DNA of 64,000 bases, from contig NZ_CP074406.1 in the NCBI RefSeq assembly GCF_018388425.1, positions 1,240,001 to 1,304,000 of the forward strand, written 5' to 3'. Position 1 is the stretch's first letter. Every line of letters starts with the position of its first letter. Below the pieces are notes generated by a model. The model did not search any database. It was not told the origin of the DNA and saw nothing but the letters and a program-made list of their open reading frames with translations. This stretch comes from Nocardioides faecalis. GTDB lineage: Bacteria > Actinomycetota > Actinomycetes > Propionibacteriales > Nocardioidaceae. The translations under genes and the position numbers were made by a program. Below, one piece after another: positions 30,409-38,615 of the stretch.

Positions 30409-31251
30409 TCAGGCGGTGACGAAGTCGATGAGCTCCTCGACCCGCCCGAGCAGAGCGGGCTCGAGGTCGGCGTAGGAGCTCACCTTCGACAGGATGTGCT
30501 TCCAGGCCCGGGCGATGTCGGCCTGGTCCCGGTGCGGCCAGCCCAGGTGCTGGCACACGCCCTTCTTCCACTCGATCGAGCGGGGGATGGTGGGCCACTC
30601 CTGCAGCCCGAGCCGGTCCGGCTTCACGGCCTGCCACACGTCCACGAACGGGTGGCCGACGATCCGCACGTGCTTGCCGACCGGCCCGCGGGCGATCGCG
30701 TCGGCGATCCGCGACTCCTTCGAGCCGCGGACCAGGTGGTCGACGAGCACGCCGACCCGGCGCTCGGGGCCCGGCTTGAACGAGACCAGGTGGTCGGCCA
30801 GGTCGTCGACGCCGCCGAGGTACTCCACCACCACGCCCTCGATGCGCAGGTCGTCGCCCCACACCTTCTCCACGAGCTCGGCGTCGTGGCGGCCCTCCAC
30901 GAAGATCCGGCTGGCCCGCGCGACCCGCGCCTTGGCGTCGGGCACCGCGATCGACCCGCTGGCGGTGCGGGTGGGCCGGGCCGGGGCGGCGCCGGGGCGG
31001 ACCGGAGCGGTGAGGATGACCGGCTTGCCCTCCAGCAGGAAGCCCGGGCCGAGGGGGAACGTACGGCGCTTGCCGCGCCGGTCCTCCAGCGTCAGCGTGT
31101 CCAGGTCGCGGTCGACCGCGACGATCTCGCCGCACCAGTCGGCGGTGACCTCCTCGACGACCAGCCCGAGGTCCGCGGGCGCCTCGACGGCGCGCCCGCG
31201 CTTCGGGACCTTCCAGTCGCCGGCCAGCACGTCGGTCCCATAGCGATCCAC
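30409..31251 (-). CDS. DUF3097 family protein with TOPRIM-like segment
   Basis: 280 residues, an actinobacterial protein of unknown function. The N-terminal 90 residues are beta-rich (WCGEIVAVDRDLDTLTLEDRRGKRRTFPLG). The middle reads IFVEGRHDAELVEKVWGDDL with Glu119 and Asp123, then VVVEYLGGVDDL and GVLVDHLVRGSKES with Asp171. This order resembles a TOPRIM fold (Glu, then a G-loop, then Asp) as in primases and RNase M5. The C-terminus has ARAWKHILSKVSSYADLEP. GTG 31251 follows TACATT by 8 nt. The resemblance is mine and not a database result. Confidence 0.8.
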   Translation of the reverse strand: MDRYGTDVLAGDWKVPKRGRAVEAPADLGLVVEEVTADWCGEIVAVDRDLDTLTLEDRRGKRRTFPLGPGFLLEGKPVILTAPVRPGAAPARPTRTASGSIAVPDAKARVARASRIFVEGRHDAELVEKVWGDDLRIEGVVVEYLGGVDDLADHLVSFKPGPERRVGVLVDHLVRGSKESRIADAIARGPVGKHVRIVGHPFVDVWQAVKPDRLGLQEWPTIPRSIEWKKGVCQHLGWPHRDQADIARAWKHILSKVSSYADLEPALLGRVEELIDFVTA

Positions 31252-31259
31252 GAGGGAAG

Positions 31260-31265
31260 AATGTA
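31260..31265 (-). promoter_or_regulatory. -10 hexamer TACATT for the DUF3097 gene
   Basis: TACATT on the minus strand, 8 nt before the GTG at 31251. A 10-bp repeat (GGCTCAGCCG twice, 31311-31330) lies further upstream. Confidence 0.45.
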
Positions 31266-31359
31266 GGTCGTCGTCGCCGCCGGACGGCGGAGCCGCGCCG
31301 GGTCCGCCCGGGCTCAGCCGGGCTCAGCCGGGATCTGCCGCGCTCGGCTGTGTCAGGGG

Positions 31360-31635
31360 TTACGCCGTGCCCGGTTCGGCGTCCGGGTCGGTGCCCGCGG
31401 CGGGGTCCTGATCGGTGTTCCGGCCGGCGTCGGGGTCGGTGTCCTGGCCGGGCTCGGGGTCCTGGTCGCCGCGCTTGCCCTCGGTGAGCAGCCCCTCGGC
31501 CGTCTCGCCGTCGGGCAGGCCCTCGGCCAGCGGGTTGTCCTCGCTCGGCACGAGGTCGTCGGGCAGGGCCTCGTCCGGGATGCCGACCGCGGTGGCGTCG
31601 TCGTCCGAGGGGTTCTCACTCCGGTGCTCGCTCAT
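31360..31635 (-). CDS. small acidic disordered protein, function unknown
   Basis: 91 residues, about one third Asp/Glu, with no hydrophobic core: MSEHRSENPSDDDATAVGIP, then ALPDDLVPSEDNPLAEGLPDGE and a DP/TDPDAG-rich tail. It is almost surely disordered. The middle part looks conserved in style (DNPLAEGLPDGETAEGLLTEGKRGDQDP) and I recall similar short proteins in related actinobacteria, but no function is known. ATG 31635 has GGAG directly upstream. It lies between DUF3097 and the MBL gene in the same direction. Confidence 0.6.
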   Translation of the reverse strand: MSEHRSENPSDDDATAVGIPDEALPDDLVPSEDNPLAEGLPDGETAEGLLTEGKRGDQDPEPGQDTDPDAGRNTDQDPAAGTDPDAEPGTA

Positions 31636-31684
31636 GCTCCGCGCAGTACCCGCACGGCGGCGGTACAGCCACCGCCTCCCAGGC

Positions 31685-32533
31685 TCAGGCGAGCGGCAGC
31701 TGGCGCCGGAGCGGGGGAAGGTGGGCGTAGCCCCGTCGTACGGCGTCCTCGAGGGCCTCGGCCGGGTAGGGCCACGACGCCGCGGCCAGGGCCTCGGTGA
31801 CCGGGACGCCGCGCTGGGCGAGCTCGCGGATGGTCTCGGCGACGGCGCGCAGGTCGTCACACTGCTCCTCGACGAACCGGCGGTCGACGACGGCGCCGTG
31901 CCCGGGCACCACCACCGAGGCGGGGGTCAGCAGCGCGAGCACGAGGTCGAGGGTGGTGGGCCACTCCATCGGCCAGGAGTCGTCGCCCAGCGCCGGGGGC
32001 GCGGACTCCTCCACGAGGTCGCCGGCGAGCAGCACGTCCACGTCGGGCACCCGCGCCACCAGGTCGCCGGCGGTGTGCCCGCGGCCGGGGTGGACGAGCT
32101 CGAGCAGCCGGTCGCCGAGGTCGACGAAGGCGGCGCTGGAGAACGTGCGGTCCGCGGGCCGGACCTCCGTGGCCAGCACCTGCGCCGCGCGCGGGTCCTG
32201 CGGCGTGGCGGCGTAGGCGTCCTTCGCGCGTTGGGCGGCCTGGGGGGTGCGGGCGGCGGCCTCCTCGGTGGCGTGCACCGGCACCGTGCCGAGGGTGTCC
32301 AGCACGGTGGCGTTGCCGAGGGTGTGGTCGAAGTGCTCGTGGGTGTTCACCACCGCCACGAGCGGGCCGGGGGAGAGCCGGGCGACCTCGTCGAGCACCT
32401 CCCGGGCCGCGGCGTGCGAGCCGTGGGTGTCGACGAGCACGAAGCCGCGCTCGCCGGCCACGACGGTGAGGTTCAGGTCCAGCCAGGGATGGCGCAGGAC
32501 CCAGACGCGGTCGGCGATCTCGGTGAACGGCAC
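31685..32533 (-). CDS. MBL fold metallo-hydrolase
   Basis: 282 residues. The metal site is NTHEHFDHTLGN (HxHxDH), with the further ligands HPGRGHTAGDL, LLAGDLVEES and VVPGHGAVVD. It is a glyoxalase II/quinoprotein-hydrolase-like metallo-beta-lactamase fold, normally binding two zinc or iron ions. The substrate is not evident. GTG 32533 is 6 nt after TACGGT. The upstream gap to the DUF2470 gene is filled by tandem repeats. Confidence 0.87.
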   Translation of the reverse strand: MPFTEIADRVWVLRHPWLDLNLTVVAGERGFVLVDTHGSHAAAREVLDEVARLSPGPLVAVVNTHEHFDHTLGNATVLDTLGTVPVHATEEAAARTPQAAQRAKDAYAATPQDPRAAQVLATEVRPADRTFSSAAFVDLGDRLLELVHPGRGHTAGDLVARVPDVDVLLAGDLVEESAPPALGDDSWPMEWPTTLDLVLALLTPASVVVPGHGAVVDRRFVEEQCDDLRAVAETIRELAQRGVPVTEALAAASWPYPAEALEDAVRRGYAHLPPLRRQLPLA

Positions 32534-32539
32534 CGGCCC

Positions 32540-32545
32540 ACCGTA
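32540..32545 (-). promoter_or_regulatory. -10 hexamer TACGGT for the MBL gene
   Basis: TACGGT on the minus strand, 6 nt, then GTG at 32533. Confidence 0.45.
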
Positions 32546-32571
32546 GTCCGCCCCGGGTGGGGCCAGGCGGT

Positions 32572-32642
32572 CTCAGGCTGGCTCAGGCTGGCTCAGGCCG
32601 GCTGAGGAGGGCGGCTCAGGCCGGCTGAGGAGGGCGGCTCAG
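32572..32642. repeat. nested tandem repeats spanning the DUF2470 stop codon
   Basis: CTCAGGCTGG occurs twice (32572-32591). Two 23-bp units then run 32592-32614 and 32615-32637, each starting CTCAGGCCGG and ending CTGAGGAGGGCGG. A partial CTCAG at 32638 contains the TGA of the minus-strand gene. Confidence 0.88.
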
Positions 32643-33373
32643 CAGATGCCGGCGTGCAGGGCGTCGCGCAGCAGGTCGCCGAGGTCGGCGGCGTCGGCTG
32701 CCCGGCGACCGAACGGCACCACGCTCTCGTGGGCGCCCGTGCGGTCCACCCAGCGCAGGAGCAGGCCGTCGGGGCGCAGGTCGGCCACGTGGACGCCGAT
32801 GACGTCGCGGAGCGGGGTGGCGGTGCGGGCGGACACCGCGCGGCGCAGTTCGGCCTGGTGGCACAGGTCGGTGTGCTCGGCCGAGCGCTGGAGCAGGCCG
32901 CGGTTGAGGTCGTGGGCAGGAGAGGTGAACGCGGCGAGCGGGACCCCGATCCCGCTCACGGGGCCAGCCGCCGCGCCCGGACGGGACAGCACCGCGAGGT
33001 CGAGGTGGAGCGTGACCCGCAGCCGGACCGCGGTGCAGCACGAGCACTCTTCCAGGCCGGTGATCTCCAGGTGGCCGGAGAGGGTCAGGGTCGCGTCCCG
33101 GTCGGCGGTGCCCGGTCGGCCCAGGCCGGAGTGCACGGTCAGCACCGCGGCCGCGTTCCGGTGCGCGGCGAGGGCCAGCGGCGAGTCGGGGGCGCAGGAG
33201 AGGATCGGGTGCCCGGCGTGGTCCTGCAGCTCGACCTGGCCGTCGAGCGAGGCGGGGTCGGACACGCCGTCGAGGCGGAGCGTGAGGTCGGCGGGGCAGG
33301 CCAGGATGCTGCGCGCGGCGGCGGCCAAGCGGTGGCTGTCGACGCGATCAGTGGCTCCGGTGTCGAGCGACAC
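32639..33373 (-). CDS. DUF2470 domain-containing protein, HugZ/PNPOx-like, iron-regulated
   Basis: 244 residues. The N-terminal two thirds look like a split-barrel fold (pyridoxamine oxidase/HugZ type), with ILSCAPDSPLALAAHRNAAAVLTVHSGLG and an ECSCC cysteine cluster. The C-terminal DUF2470 part is HQAELRRAVSARTATPLRDVIGVHVADLRPDGLLLRWVDRTGAHE. HugZ-type proteins with this C-terminus act in haem-iron use. GTG 33373 has a GAGGAGG site. An almost perfect IdeR/DtxR box sits directly upstream, so iron repression is likely. The enzyme activity is inferred from family only. Confidence 0.75.
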   Translation of the reverse strand: MSLDTGATDRVDSHRLAAAARSILACPADLTLRLDGVSDPASLDGQVELQDHAGHPILSCAPDSPLALAAHRNAAAVLTVHSGLGRPGTADRDATLTLSGHLEITGLEECSCCTAVRLRVTLHLDLAVLSRPGAAAGPVSGIGVPLAAFTSPAHDLNRGLLQRSAEHTDLCHQAELRRAVSARTATPLRDVIGVHVADLRPDGLLLRWVDRTGAHESVVPFGRRAADAADLGDLLRDALHAGIC

Positions 33374-33394
33374 GTTCCCTCCTCATTGGGTCGT

Positions 33395-33413
33395 TTAGGT
33401 GAGCCTAACCTAT
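33395..33413. promoter_or_regulatory. IdeR/DtxR iron box upstream of the DUF2470 gene
   Basis: TTAGGTGAGCCTAACCTAT differs from the actinobacterial consensus TTAGGTTAGSCTAACCTWA at one position. On the minus strand it overlaps the -10-like TAGGTT and lies about 20 nt upstream of the GTG at 33373, ideal for iron-dependent repression. Confidence 0.8.
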
Positions 33414-33468
33414 CTGGCTGTGGCCCGGGAAGCCGTCGCGTCGATCCCGTGTTGGCGCGTCTCGGCGC

Positions 33469-33474
33469 TAGGAT
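33469..33474 (+). promoter_or_regulatory. -10 hexamer TAGGAT of the hrcA promoter
   Basis: TAGGAT ends at the first base of the CIRCE element, so bound HrcA would block the transcription start. The leader would be about 135 nt. Confidence 0.5.
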
Positions 33475-33500
33475 TGGCACTCAGTGGGCCGGAGTGCCAG
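33474..33500. promoter_or_regulatory. CIRCE heat-shock operator
   Basis: TTGGCACTC, exactly 9 nt, GAGTGCCAG. This matches the CIRCE consensus TTAGCACTC-N9-GAGTGCTAA, the HrcA binding site, and indicates autoregulation of hrcA-dnaJ. Confidence 0.9.
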
Positions 33501-33561
33501 CGACGCCGCCTGTCGGCGTACGTCTCGGTGCCCCGGTTCTCGGCCGTAGCGGTGAGCAGCG

Positions 33562-33600
33562 GCAGCGAGTTGAAGCAGCGAGTTGTAGCAGCGAGTAGAG
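33562..33600 (+). repeat. 13-bp tandem repeat in the hrcA leader
   Basis: GCAGCGAGTTGAA, GCAGCGAGTTGTA and GCAGCGAGTAGAG follow one another and end 2 nt before the AAGGAGG ribosome-binding site. Confidence 0.85.
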
Positions 33601-33616
33601 AGCAAGGAGGTCGGGC

Positions 33617-34642
33617 ATGCAGGAGGAGCGCAGGCTCGCCGTCCTCCGCGCGATCGTGGAGGACTACGTCGCCACCGAGGACCCGGTGGGCTCGAAGGCA
33701 CTGGTCGAGCGGCACCAGCTCAACGTCTCCCCGGCGACGATCCGCAACGACATGGCGGCGCTGGAGGAGGAGGGCTACCTGGCGCAGCCCCACACCAGCG
33801 CGGGGCGCGTGCCCACCGACAAGGGCTACCGGCTCTTCGTGGACCGCCTGTCCACGGTGAAGCCGACCACCGCCGCCGAGCGCCGCGCCATCGCCAACTT
33901 CCTCGACGGCGCCGTCGACCTCGACGACGTCGTACGACGCTCGGTGCGTCTGCTCGCACAGCTGACCCGGCAGGTGGCCGTGGTGCAGTACCCCTCGCTG
34001 TCGCGCTCCACGGTGCGCCACGTCGAGATCGTCGCGCTGACCTCGCGCCGGCTGCTGCTGGTGCTGATCCTCAGCTCGGGCCGGGTGGAGCAGCGGCTGG
34101 TCGAGCTCGACGCCGAGCTGAGCGAGGACGACCTCACCACGCTGCGCAGCCGGGTCAACCGCGCCGCGACCGGCGAGGTGATCGCCGAGGCGGCCAAGGC
34201 GCTCGGTGCGCTGGCCCACCCGGAGGAGGGGATGCCCGCCCCGTCCGCGGTGATGGTCGACGTCGTGGAGGCCCTGGTCGAGGCGATGAGCGACCACCGC
34301 TCCGACGAGCGCGTGGTCGTGGGCGGCACGGCCAACCTGGCGCGCTTCGGTGACGACTTCGACACCTCGGTCCGCCCGCTGCTCGAGGCGCTGGAGGAGC
34401 AGGTCGTGCTGCTCAAGCTGCTCGGCGAGGCCACCGCCGGCGGCGCGGTGACCGTCCGGATCGGTGCCGAGGGCCCCTACCAGGAGCTGGCCTCGACCAG
34501 CGTCGTGACCACCGGCTACGGCCCCGACGACGCGCTCTCCGCGCTGGGCATCGTGGGCCCCACCCGTATGGACTACCCAGGAACGATGGCGGCGGTGCGC
34601 GCGGTGGCACGCTACGTCTCGCGCATCCTCGACGAGAGCTGA
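33617..34642 (+). CDS. hrcA: heat-inducible transcriptional repressor HrcA
   Basis: 341 residues, full length. The N-terminal winged helix has [41 protein letters not shown] and the wing [22 protein letters not shown]. The GAF-like middle and dimerisation region ([37 protein letters not shown]) complete the family pattern. HrcA binds CIRCE and represses chaperone genes until misfolded protein titrates GroEL. ATG 33617 has AAGGAGG 7 nt upstream. A CIRCE element lies 117 nt before it. dnaJ follows at 29 nt. Confidence 0.96.
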   Translation: MQEERRLAVLRAIVEDYVATEDPVGSKALVERHQLNVSPATIRNDMAALEEEGYLAQPHTSAGRVPTDKGYRLFVDRLSTVKPTTAAERRAIANFLDGAVDLDDVVRRSVRLLAQLTRQVAVVQYPSLSRSTVRHVEIVALTSRRLLLVLILSSGRVEQRLVELDAELSEDDLTTLRSRVNRAATGEVIAEAAKALGALAHPEEGMPAPSAVMVDVVEALVEAMSDHRSDERVVVGGTANLARFGDDFDTSVRPLLEALEEQVVLLKLLGEATAGGAVTVRIGAEGPYQELASTSVVTTGYGPDDALSALGIVGPTRMDYPGTMAAVRAVARYVSRILDES

Positions 34643-34671
34643 TTCGGCTCTCACCCCTATGGAGATATGAA

Positions 34672-35841
34672 GTGAGCAACGACCTCTACGAGCTGCTCGG
34701 CGTCCAGCGGGACGCCTCTGCGGACGAGATCAAGAAGGCCTACCGGCGCCTCGCCCGCCAGCTGCACCCCGACGTCAACCCCGACGCGGAGAGCCAGGAG
34801 CGGTTCAAGCAGGTGACCGCCGCCTACGAGGTGCTCTCCGACCCGCAGAAGCGGGCGGCCTACGACCGCGGCGGCGACCCCTTCGGCGGCGGCTTCGGTG
34901 CCGGCCAGGGAGCCGGGTTCTCCTTCACCGACATCATGGATGCCTTCTTCGGCGGCGGGGCCGGCGGCCCGGGCGGCGGGCGCGGCCCGCGTCCGCGCGT
35001 GCGCCGCGGCCAGGACGCGCTGATCCGCCTGGAGATCGACCTCGCCGAGGCCGCCTTCGGCGTCTCCCGCGAGCTCAAGGTCGACACCGCGGTGCGGTGC
35101 ACCACCTGCGACGGGGAGGGCGCGGCGCCCGGCAGCCACCCGGTGCCGTGCGAGACCTGCCGCGGCGCCGGCGAGGTCGCGCAGGTGCAGCGCTCCTTCC
35201 TCGGCGAGATCCGGACGCTGCGTCCCTGCGCCGCCTGCCGCGGCTTCGGCACGATCATCCCCGACCCGTGCCGGGAGTGCTCCGGCGACGGCCGGGTGCG
35301 CTCGCGCCGCACGCTGACCGTCAAGATCCCGGCCGGCGTCGACACCGGCACCCGGGTCCAGCTCAGCGAGCAGGGCGAGGTCGGCCCCGGCGGCGGTCCC
35401 GCCGGCGACCTGTACGTCGAGATCCACGTCGCCGCCCACCCGGTCTTCGACCGGCACGGCAACGACCTGCACTGCTCGGTGACGGTGCCGATGGCGGCGG
35501 CCGCGCTCGGCACCACCTTCACCCTGCCCACCCTGGAGGCCGACCTCGAGCAGGGCGCCGGCTCCGGCGTGGAGACCGAGTTCGAGCTCGTCATCCCGCC
35601 CGGCACCCAGTCGGGCCACCAGGAGGTGCTCCGCGGGCGCGGCGTGCCCGGCCTGCGCGGCGGGCGGGGCGACCTGGTCGTCTCGGTCGCGGTGGAGACG
35701 CCCACCAAGCTCGACGCCCGCCAGGAGGAGCTGCTGCGCGAGCTGGCCGCGATCCGCGGCGAGGAGCAGCCCGACGGCGACGTCCGCCCGGCCCACAAGT
35801 CGGTCTTCGGGCGCCTGCGCGACGCCTTCACCGCGCACTGA
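34672..35841 (+). CDS. dnaJ: molecular chaperone DnaJ (HrcA-linked paralogue)
   Basis: 389 residues. The J domain (1-70) has His32-Pro-Asp. A Gly/Phe-rich linker (about 65-105) follows, then four CxxCxGxG zinc repeats ([32 protein letters not shown]) and the two substrate-binding beta domains. It stimulates DnaK ATPase and delivers unfolded proteins. Many actinobacteria carry a second dnaJ in an hrcA-dnaJ2 operon, and this arrangement matches. GTG 34672 has GGAG 7 nt upstream. rsmE begins 4 nt after the stop. Confidence 0.95.
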   Translation: MSNDLYELLGVQRDASADEIKKAYRRLARQLHPDVNPDAESQERFKQVTAAYEVLSDPQKRAAYDRGGDPFGGGFGAGQGAGFSFTDIMDAFFGGGAGGPGGGRGPRPRVRRGQDALIRLEIDLAEAAFGVSRELKVDTAVRCTTCDGEGAAPGSHPVPCETCRGAGEVAQVQRSFLGEIRTLRPCAACRGFGTIIPDPCRECSGDGRVRSRRTLTVKIPAGVDTGTRVQLSEQGEVGPGGGPAGDLYVEIHVAAHPVFDRHGNDLHCSVTVPMAAAALGTTFTLPTLEADLEQGAGSGVETEFELVIPPGTQSGHQEVLRGRGVPGLRGGRGDLVVSVAVETPTKLDARQEELLRELAAIRGEEQPDGDVRPAHKSVFGRLRDAFTAH

Positions 35842-35845
35842 GCCG

Positions 35846-36586
35846 GTGACGCTGCCCCAGCACCTCGTCCCCAGCCTCGCCGACGTGCGGGCCGGGGACG
35901 TCGTGGAGGTCACCGGCGACGAGGCCCACCACGCCGTCGTCGTACGACGCCTGCGGGTGGGGGAGCCGGTCCAGCTGTGCGACGGCGCCGGCCGGGTGGT
36001 CACCGGCGAGGTCTCCGAGACCGGCAAGCGGCAGCTGGACGTGACGGTGCGCGAGGTGGTCGACCACCCGGAGCCGGCGCCGTCGTTCACCGTGGTGCAG
36101 GCGCTGCCCAAGGGCGAGCGCGGCGAGCTCGCCGTGGAGGTGCTCACCGAGATCGGCGCCGCCCGGATCGTGCCGTGGGCGGCCGCACGCAGCGTCGCGG
36201 TCTGGAAGGGCGAGCGGGCCGCGAAGGCGCACGCCAAGTGGCAGGCCACGGCCCGCGAGGCGGCGAAGCAGTCCCGCCGCGCCTGGCACCCGCAGGTGCC
36301 GCCGCTGGCGCGCACCGCGCAGGTGCTCGACCTGGTCGCCGCCGCGGACCTGGCGATCGTGCTGCACGAGGAGGCGAGCGCCTCCCTGGCCTCGCTGCCG
36401 GTGCCGGCGACGGGCGAGGTGCTCGTCGTGGTCGGGCCCGAGGGCGGGCTGAGCCCCGAGGAGGTCGCCGACCTCACCGCGGCCGGTGCCGTCGCGGTCG
36501 GCCTGGGCGCCGAGGTGCTGCGCACCTCCACCGCCGGCGTCGCGGCCCTCGCGGCGCTGCTGTCCCGCACCTCCCGCTGGGCCTGA
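35846..36586 (+). CDS. rsmE: 16S rRNA (uracil-1498-N3)-methyltransferase RsmE
   Basis: 246 residues of the SPOUT superfamily. A PUA-like N-terminus (about 1-70, with HHAVVVRRLRVGE) precedes the trefoil-knot methyltransferase with VVVGPEGGLSPEEV and LGAEVLRTSTAGVAAL. RsmE methylates U1498 of 16S rRNA in the assembled 30S subunit. GTG 35846 lies 4 nt after dnaJ; the hrcA-dnaJ-rsmE order is widely conserved, so it is in the same transcript under CIRCE control. Confidence 0.95.
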   Translation: MTLPQHLVPSLADVRAGDVVEVTGDEAHHAVVVRRLRVGEPVQLCDGAGRVVTGEVSETGKRQLDVTVREVVDHPEPAPSFTVVQALPKGERGELAVEVLTEIGAARIVPWAAARSVAVWKGERAAKAHAKWQATAREAAKQSRRAWHPQVPPLARTAQVLDLVAAADLAIVLHEEASASLASLPVPATGEVLVVVGPEGGLSPEEVADLTAAGAVAVGLGAEVLRTSTAGVAALAALLSRTSRWA

Positions 36587-36594
36587 ACTCGGCG

Positions 36595-36645
36595 TTCCGC
36601 CGGCCCACCGGGCCGACCGGGCCGACCGGGCTACCGGGCGAGCAG
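36595..36645. repeat. short 9-bp GC-rich repeats containing the next stop codon
   Basis: CCGGGCCGA-like units (CCGGGCCGACCGGGCCGACC and so on) repeat four to five times between rsmE and the convergent gene; the TAG of the minus-strand gene (36631-36633) is inside the last units. Confidence 0.7.
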
Positions 36646-37683
36646 TGCCTCGGTCCGGGCGACCTCGGCGTCGAGGTCGGTGCGCTCGGTGCGGGTGAGA
36701 CGGCGCAGCAGGTGCTCGATGGCGACCCGCCCGTCACGGACCTGCCAGAACCCGGTGAGCCAGCCGTCGACGTACACCGACATCAGCTGGGCGCCGTTCG
36801 GGCCCGCTCCGGCCTTCCGGGCCTCGGGCGTGGTCACCCGGTCACGGGCGGCGTGGGAGAGCCACAGGTTGTCGTAGAGGCCGAGCAGCCGCACCGGTGC
36901 GGGCACGTCCTCCTCGGCGAGCGGGGCGTCGGCGACGTCGTAGAGGCGCCGGCCGTCGGCGTCCTCGTGCTGCACCAGGTCCTCCATGCCCGCCAGCACG
37001 GGCGCGAGGCGGGTGATGCCGGACCAGGTCGTGACGTCGGCGGCGCTCGCTGGGCCGAAGGCGCGCAGGTAGCGGCGCACGATGCCCGGCACGTCGGGCT
37101 CGCCGAGCGGGGCGCCCAGCCAGCGCTGCGCGAAGTCGTAGGTCACCGCCGTCGAGCCGGCCGGCTTCCAGCAGCCGCGCGGTGGCAGCTGCACCAGCAC
37201 CTCGGTGACCCGGGCGACCTGGCCGAGCTGGGCCGCGGTGTGCTCACCGAACCGCTCGGCGAGCACCGCGCCCAGCGCCCGCTGGCCCAGCGGCCCGTCG
37301 GCGAGCACCTCGCGCATGGCGGCGGCGAAGGCCGCCCGGTCGACCGTCCGGGCGTCGCCGATCGCCTGGCTGGCCCGCAGCTCGCGCTCGCGCACCGGTG
37401 CCGCCCACACCGGCAGCGTGAGGGCGTCGGTGGGCACGTGCAGGTGCACGGTGTCGCGCAGGCTCAGCACCCGGGCCAGGGTGCGGTCCTCGAGCGCGGC
37501 GCTGACGACCCAGGGGTCCGGCTCGGCCAGCCGGGCCGCCAGCGACAGGTACGGCGACAACGGCTCCTGGGCCTGCAGCCCCACGAGGTGGGTCACCATC
37601 GCGGCCGGCGTGGTCCGGCTCCGCTCCAGCAGGTGCTGTCGGGCCAGCAGGGTGCGGTTGAGGCGGAGCCGGGAGAGCCTCAC
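36631..37683 (-). CDS. winged-helix DNA-binding protein, AlkZ/AlkX-like DNA glycosylase family
   Basis: 350 residues of the HTH_42 family. The QxQ motif of AlkZ-type glycosylases is present as GLQAQEPLSPYLSL near residue 30. Further family blocks are TVHLHVPTDALTL, RYLRAFGPASAADVTTWSGI and LLGLYDNLWLSHAARDR. AlkZ/AlkX members remove damaged or cross-linked bases. GTG 37683 overlaps the stop of the GerMN lipoprotein gene by 4 nt; the much longer open frame reading through the upstream gene is a shadow. The precise lesion is unknown. Confidence 0.85.
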   Translation of the reverse strand: MRLSRLRLNRTLLARQHLLERSRTTPAAMVTHLVGLQAQEPLSPYLSLAARLAEPDPWVVSAALEDRTLARVLSLRDTVHLHVPTDALTLPVWAAPVRERELRASQAIGDARTVDRAAFAAAMREVLADGPLGQRALGAVLAERFGEHTAAQLGQVARVTEVLVQLPPRGCWKPAGSTAVTYDFAQRWLGAPLGEPDVPGIVRRYLRAFGPASAADVTTWSGITRLAPVLAGMEDLVQHEDADGRRLYDVADAPLAEEDVPAPVRLLGLYDNLWLSHAARDRVTTPEARKAGAGPNGAQLMSVYVDGWLTGFWQVRDGRVAIEHLLRRLTRTERTDLDAEVARTEALLAR

Positions 37684-38567
37684 TCGATCGTGATCCGCTT
37701 CGTGTCCTCGGTGGGACCGCCGCCCTCGCCGCCGGAGGGATCGTCGGTGCGGGCCACGAACGTGTAGGTGCCGGGCGTCAGGCTGCTGACGTCGACCTCG
37801 GCACGCCACGGGTAGAGCCGGTCCATCCAGCCCTCGGTGGTCGAGAAGCCCTGCAGCACCTCCGTGCCCGCCTCGTCCTCGATCGCCCACGGCACGGTGC
37901 CCTCGAACGAGCTCGCCCACCCGGTCGCGGTGAACGTCTTGCTGACGCCGCCGCCCTCGACGGGCGCCGTGACGTTCACCAGCCCCAGCACGTCCAGCTC
38001 CGGTGCGGCCTCCAGACCGGCGGCGATGTCGACGCCGAGGAGCCGGGTGGCGGGGTTCCCGCCCAGCTCGACCTGCACCGGCAGCGCCTTGCCCACCACG
38101 CCGTGCAGCGTGTGCACGAGCTGCTGGACGGCCAGCGCCGCCTGCTTCGGGTTCAGCGCACCGGGCTCGAGCCAGGAGTCGTCGGGCAGCTCGACGGTGA
38201 TCGCCCGGTCGTCGGCGGCGACGGCGGCGAAGGTGCCGCCCGGCCACAGCGTGCGGTAGTCGGGGTCGCTCGGGGTGCCGTCGGTCACCGCGTCGGCCGC
38301 GGCGCGCAGCTCGTCGGTGTCGGAGGCCGCCACGGAGTCGCGGAAGAGTCGGGGTCCCTGCGGGGTGTCGCCGACGTAGAACACGCTCACCGGCGGCCCT
38401 GCCGGCGCGGAGGCCGAGCCGGAGGGCTGTGCCACCCCCGAGGAGTCCGCGGTCGCGGGGGAGCGGGGGGCCTCCGGCCCGTCGTCGCCACAGCCGGCCA
38501 GTGCGAGGGCGAGGGCGGTGACAGAGAGGCCGGCGGTGAGCCGGCGGCAGACGGCGAGGCGAGGCAT
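37680..38567 (-). CDS. GerMN/Gmad2-domain lipoprotein
   Basis: 295 residues. Signal peptide with lipobox LAGC (LALALAGCGDDG), a Ser/Pro-rich linker, then a GerMN-like domain (VSVFYVGDTPQGPRLFRDSV; AVQQLVHTLHGVVGKALPVQVELGG) and a C-terminal Gmad2 immunoglobulin-like domain (GWASSFEGTVPWAIEDEAGTEVLQGF; LTPGTYTFVARTDDPSGGEG). In spore formers these domains occur in germination proteins; in non-sporing actinobacteria they are found in cell-envelope lipoproteins of unknown role. ATG 38567 lies 6 nt after AAGGAT. Coupled to the downstream winged-helix gene. Confidence 0.82.
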   Translation of the reverse strand: MPRLAVCRRLTAGLSVTALALALAGCGDDGPEAPRSPATADSSGVAQPSGSASAPAGPPVSVFYVGDTPQGPRLFRDSVAASDTDELRAAADAVTDGTPSDPDYRTLWPGGTFAAVAADDRAITVELPDDSWLEPGALNPKQAALAVQQLVHTLHGVVGKALPVQVELGGNPATRLLGVDIAAGLEAAPELDVLGLVNVTAPVEGGGVSKTFTATGWASSFEGTVPWAIEDEAGTEVLQGFSTTEGWMDRLYPWRAEVDVSSLTPGTYTFVARTDDPSGGEGGGPTEDTKRITIE

Positions 38568-38573
38568 GGCGCG

Positions 38574-38579
38574 ATCCTT
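38574..38579 (-). promoter_or_regulatory. -10-like AAGGAT for the GerMN lipoprotein gene
   Basis: AAGGAT on the minus strand, 6 nt, ATG at 38567; GGAAGGA here could also serve as ribosome-binding site. Confidence 0.35.
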
Positions 38580-38603
38580 CCACGCAGCCGCTGGGCCGTC
38601 TGG

Positions 38604-38609
38604 GAGGGT
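38604..38609 (+). promoter_or_regulatory. -10-like GAGGGT for the HIT gene
   Basis: GAGGGT, 6 nt, GTG at 38616. Weak, supported mainly by spacing. Confidence 0.3.
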
Positions 38610-38615
38610 GGGAGG

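Noticed and set aside
34657..36570. 637-codon minus-strand frame over dnaJ/rsmE
   Set aside because: Shadow frame; the plus-strand genes have complete family motifs.
36631..38583. 650-residue fusion of the winged-helix protein with an N-terminal part
   Set aside because: The extra part is an out-of-phase reading of the GerMN lipoprotein gene; GTGA at 37680-37683 gives a natural start.
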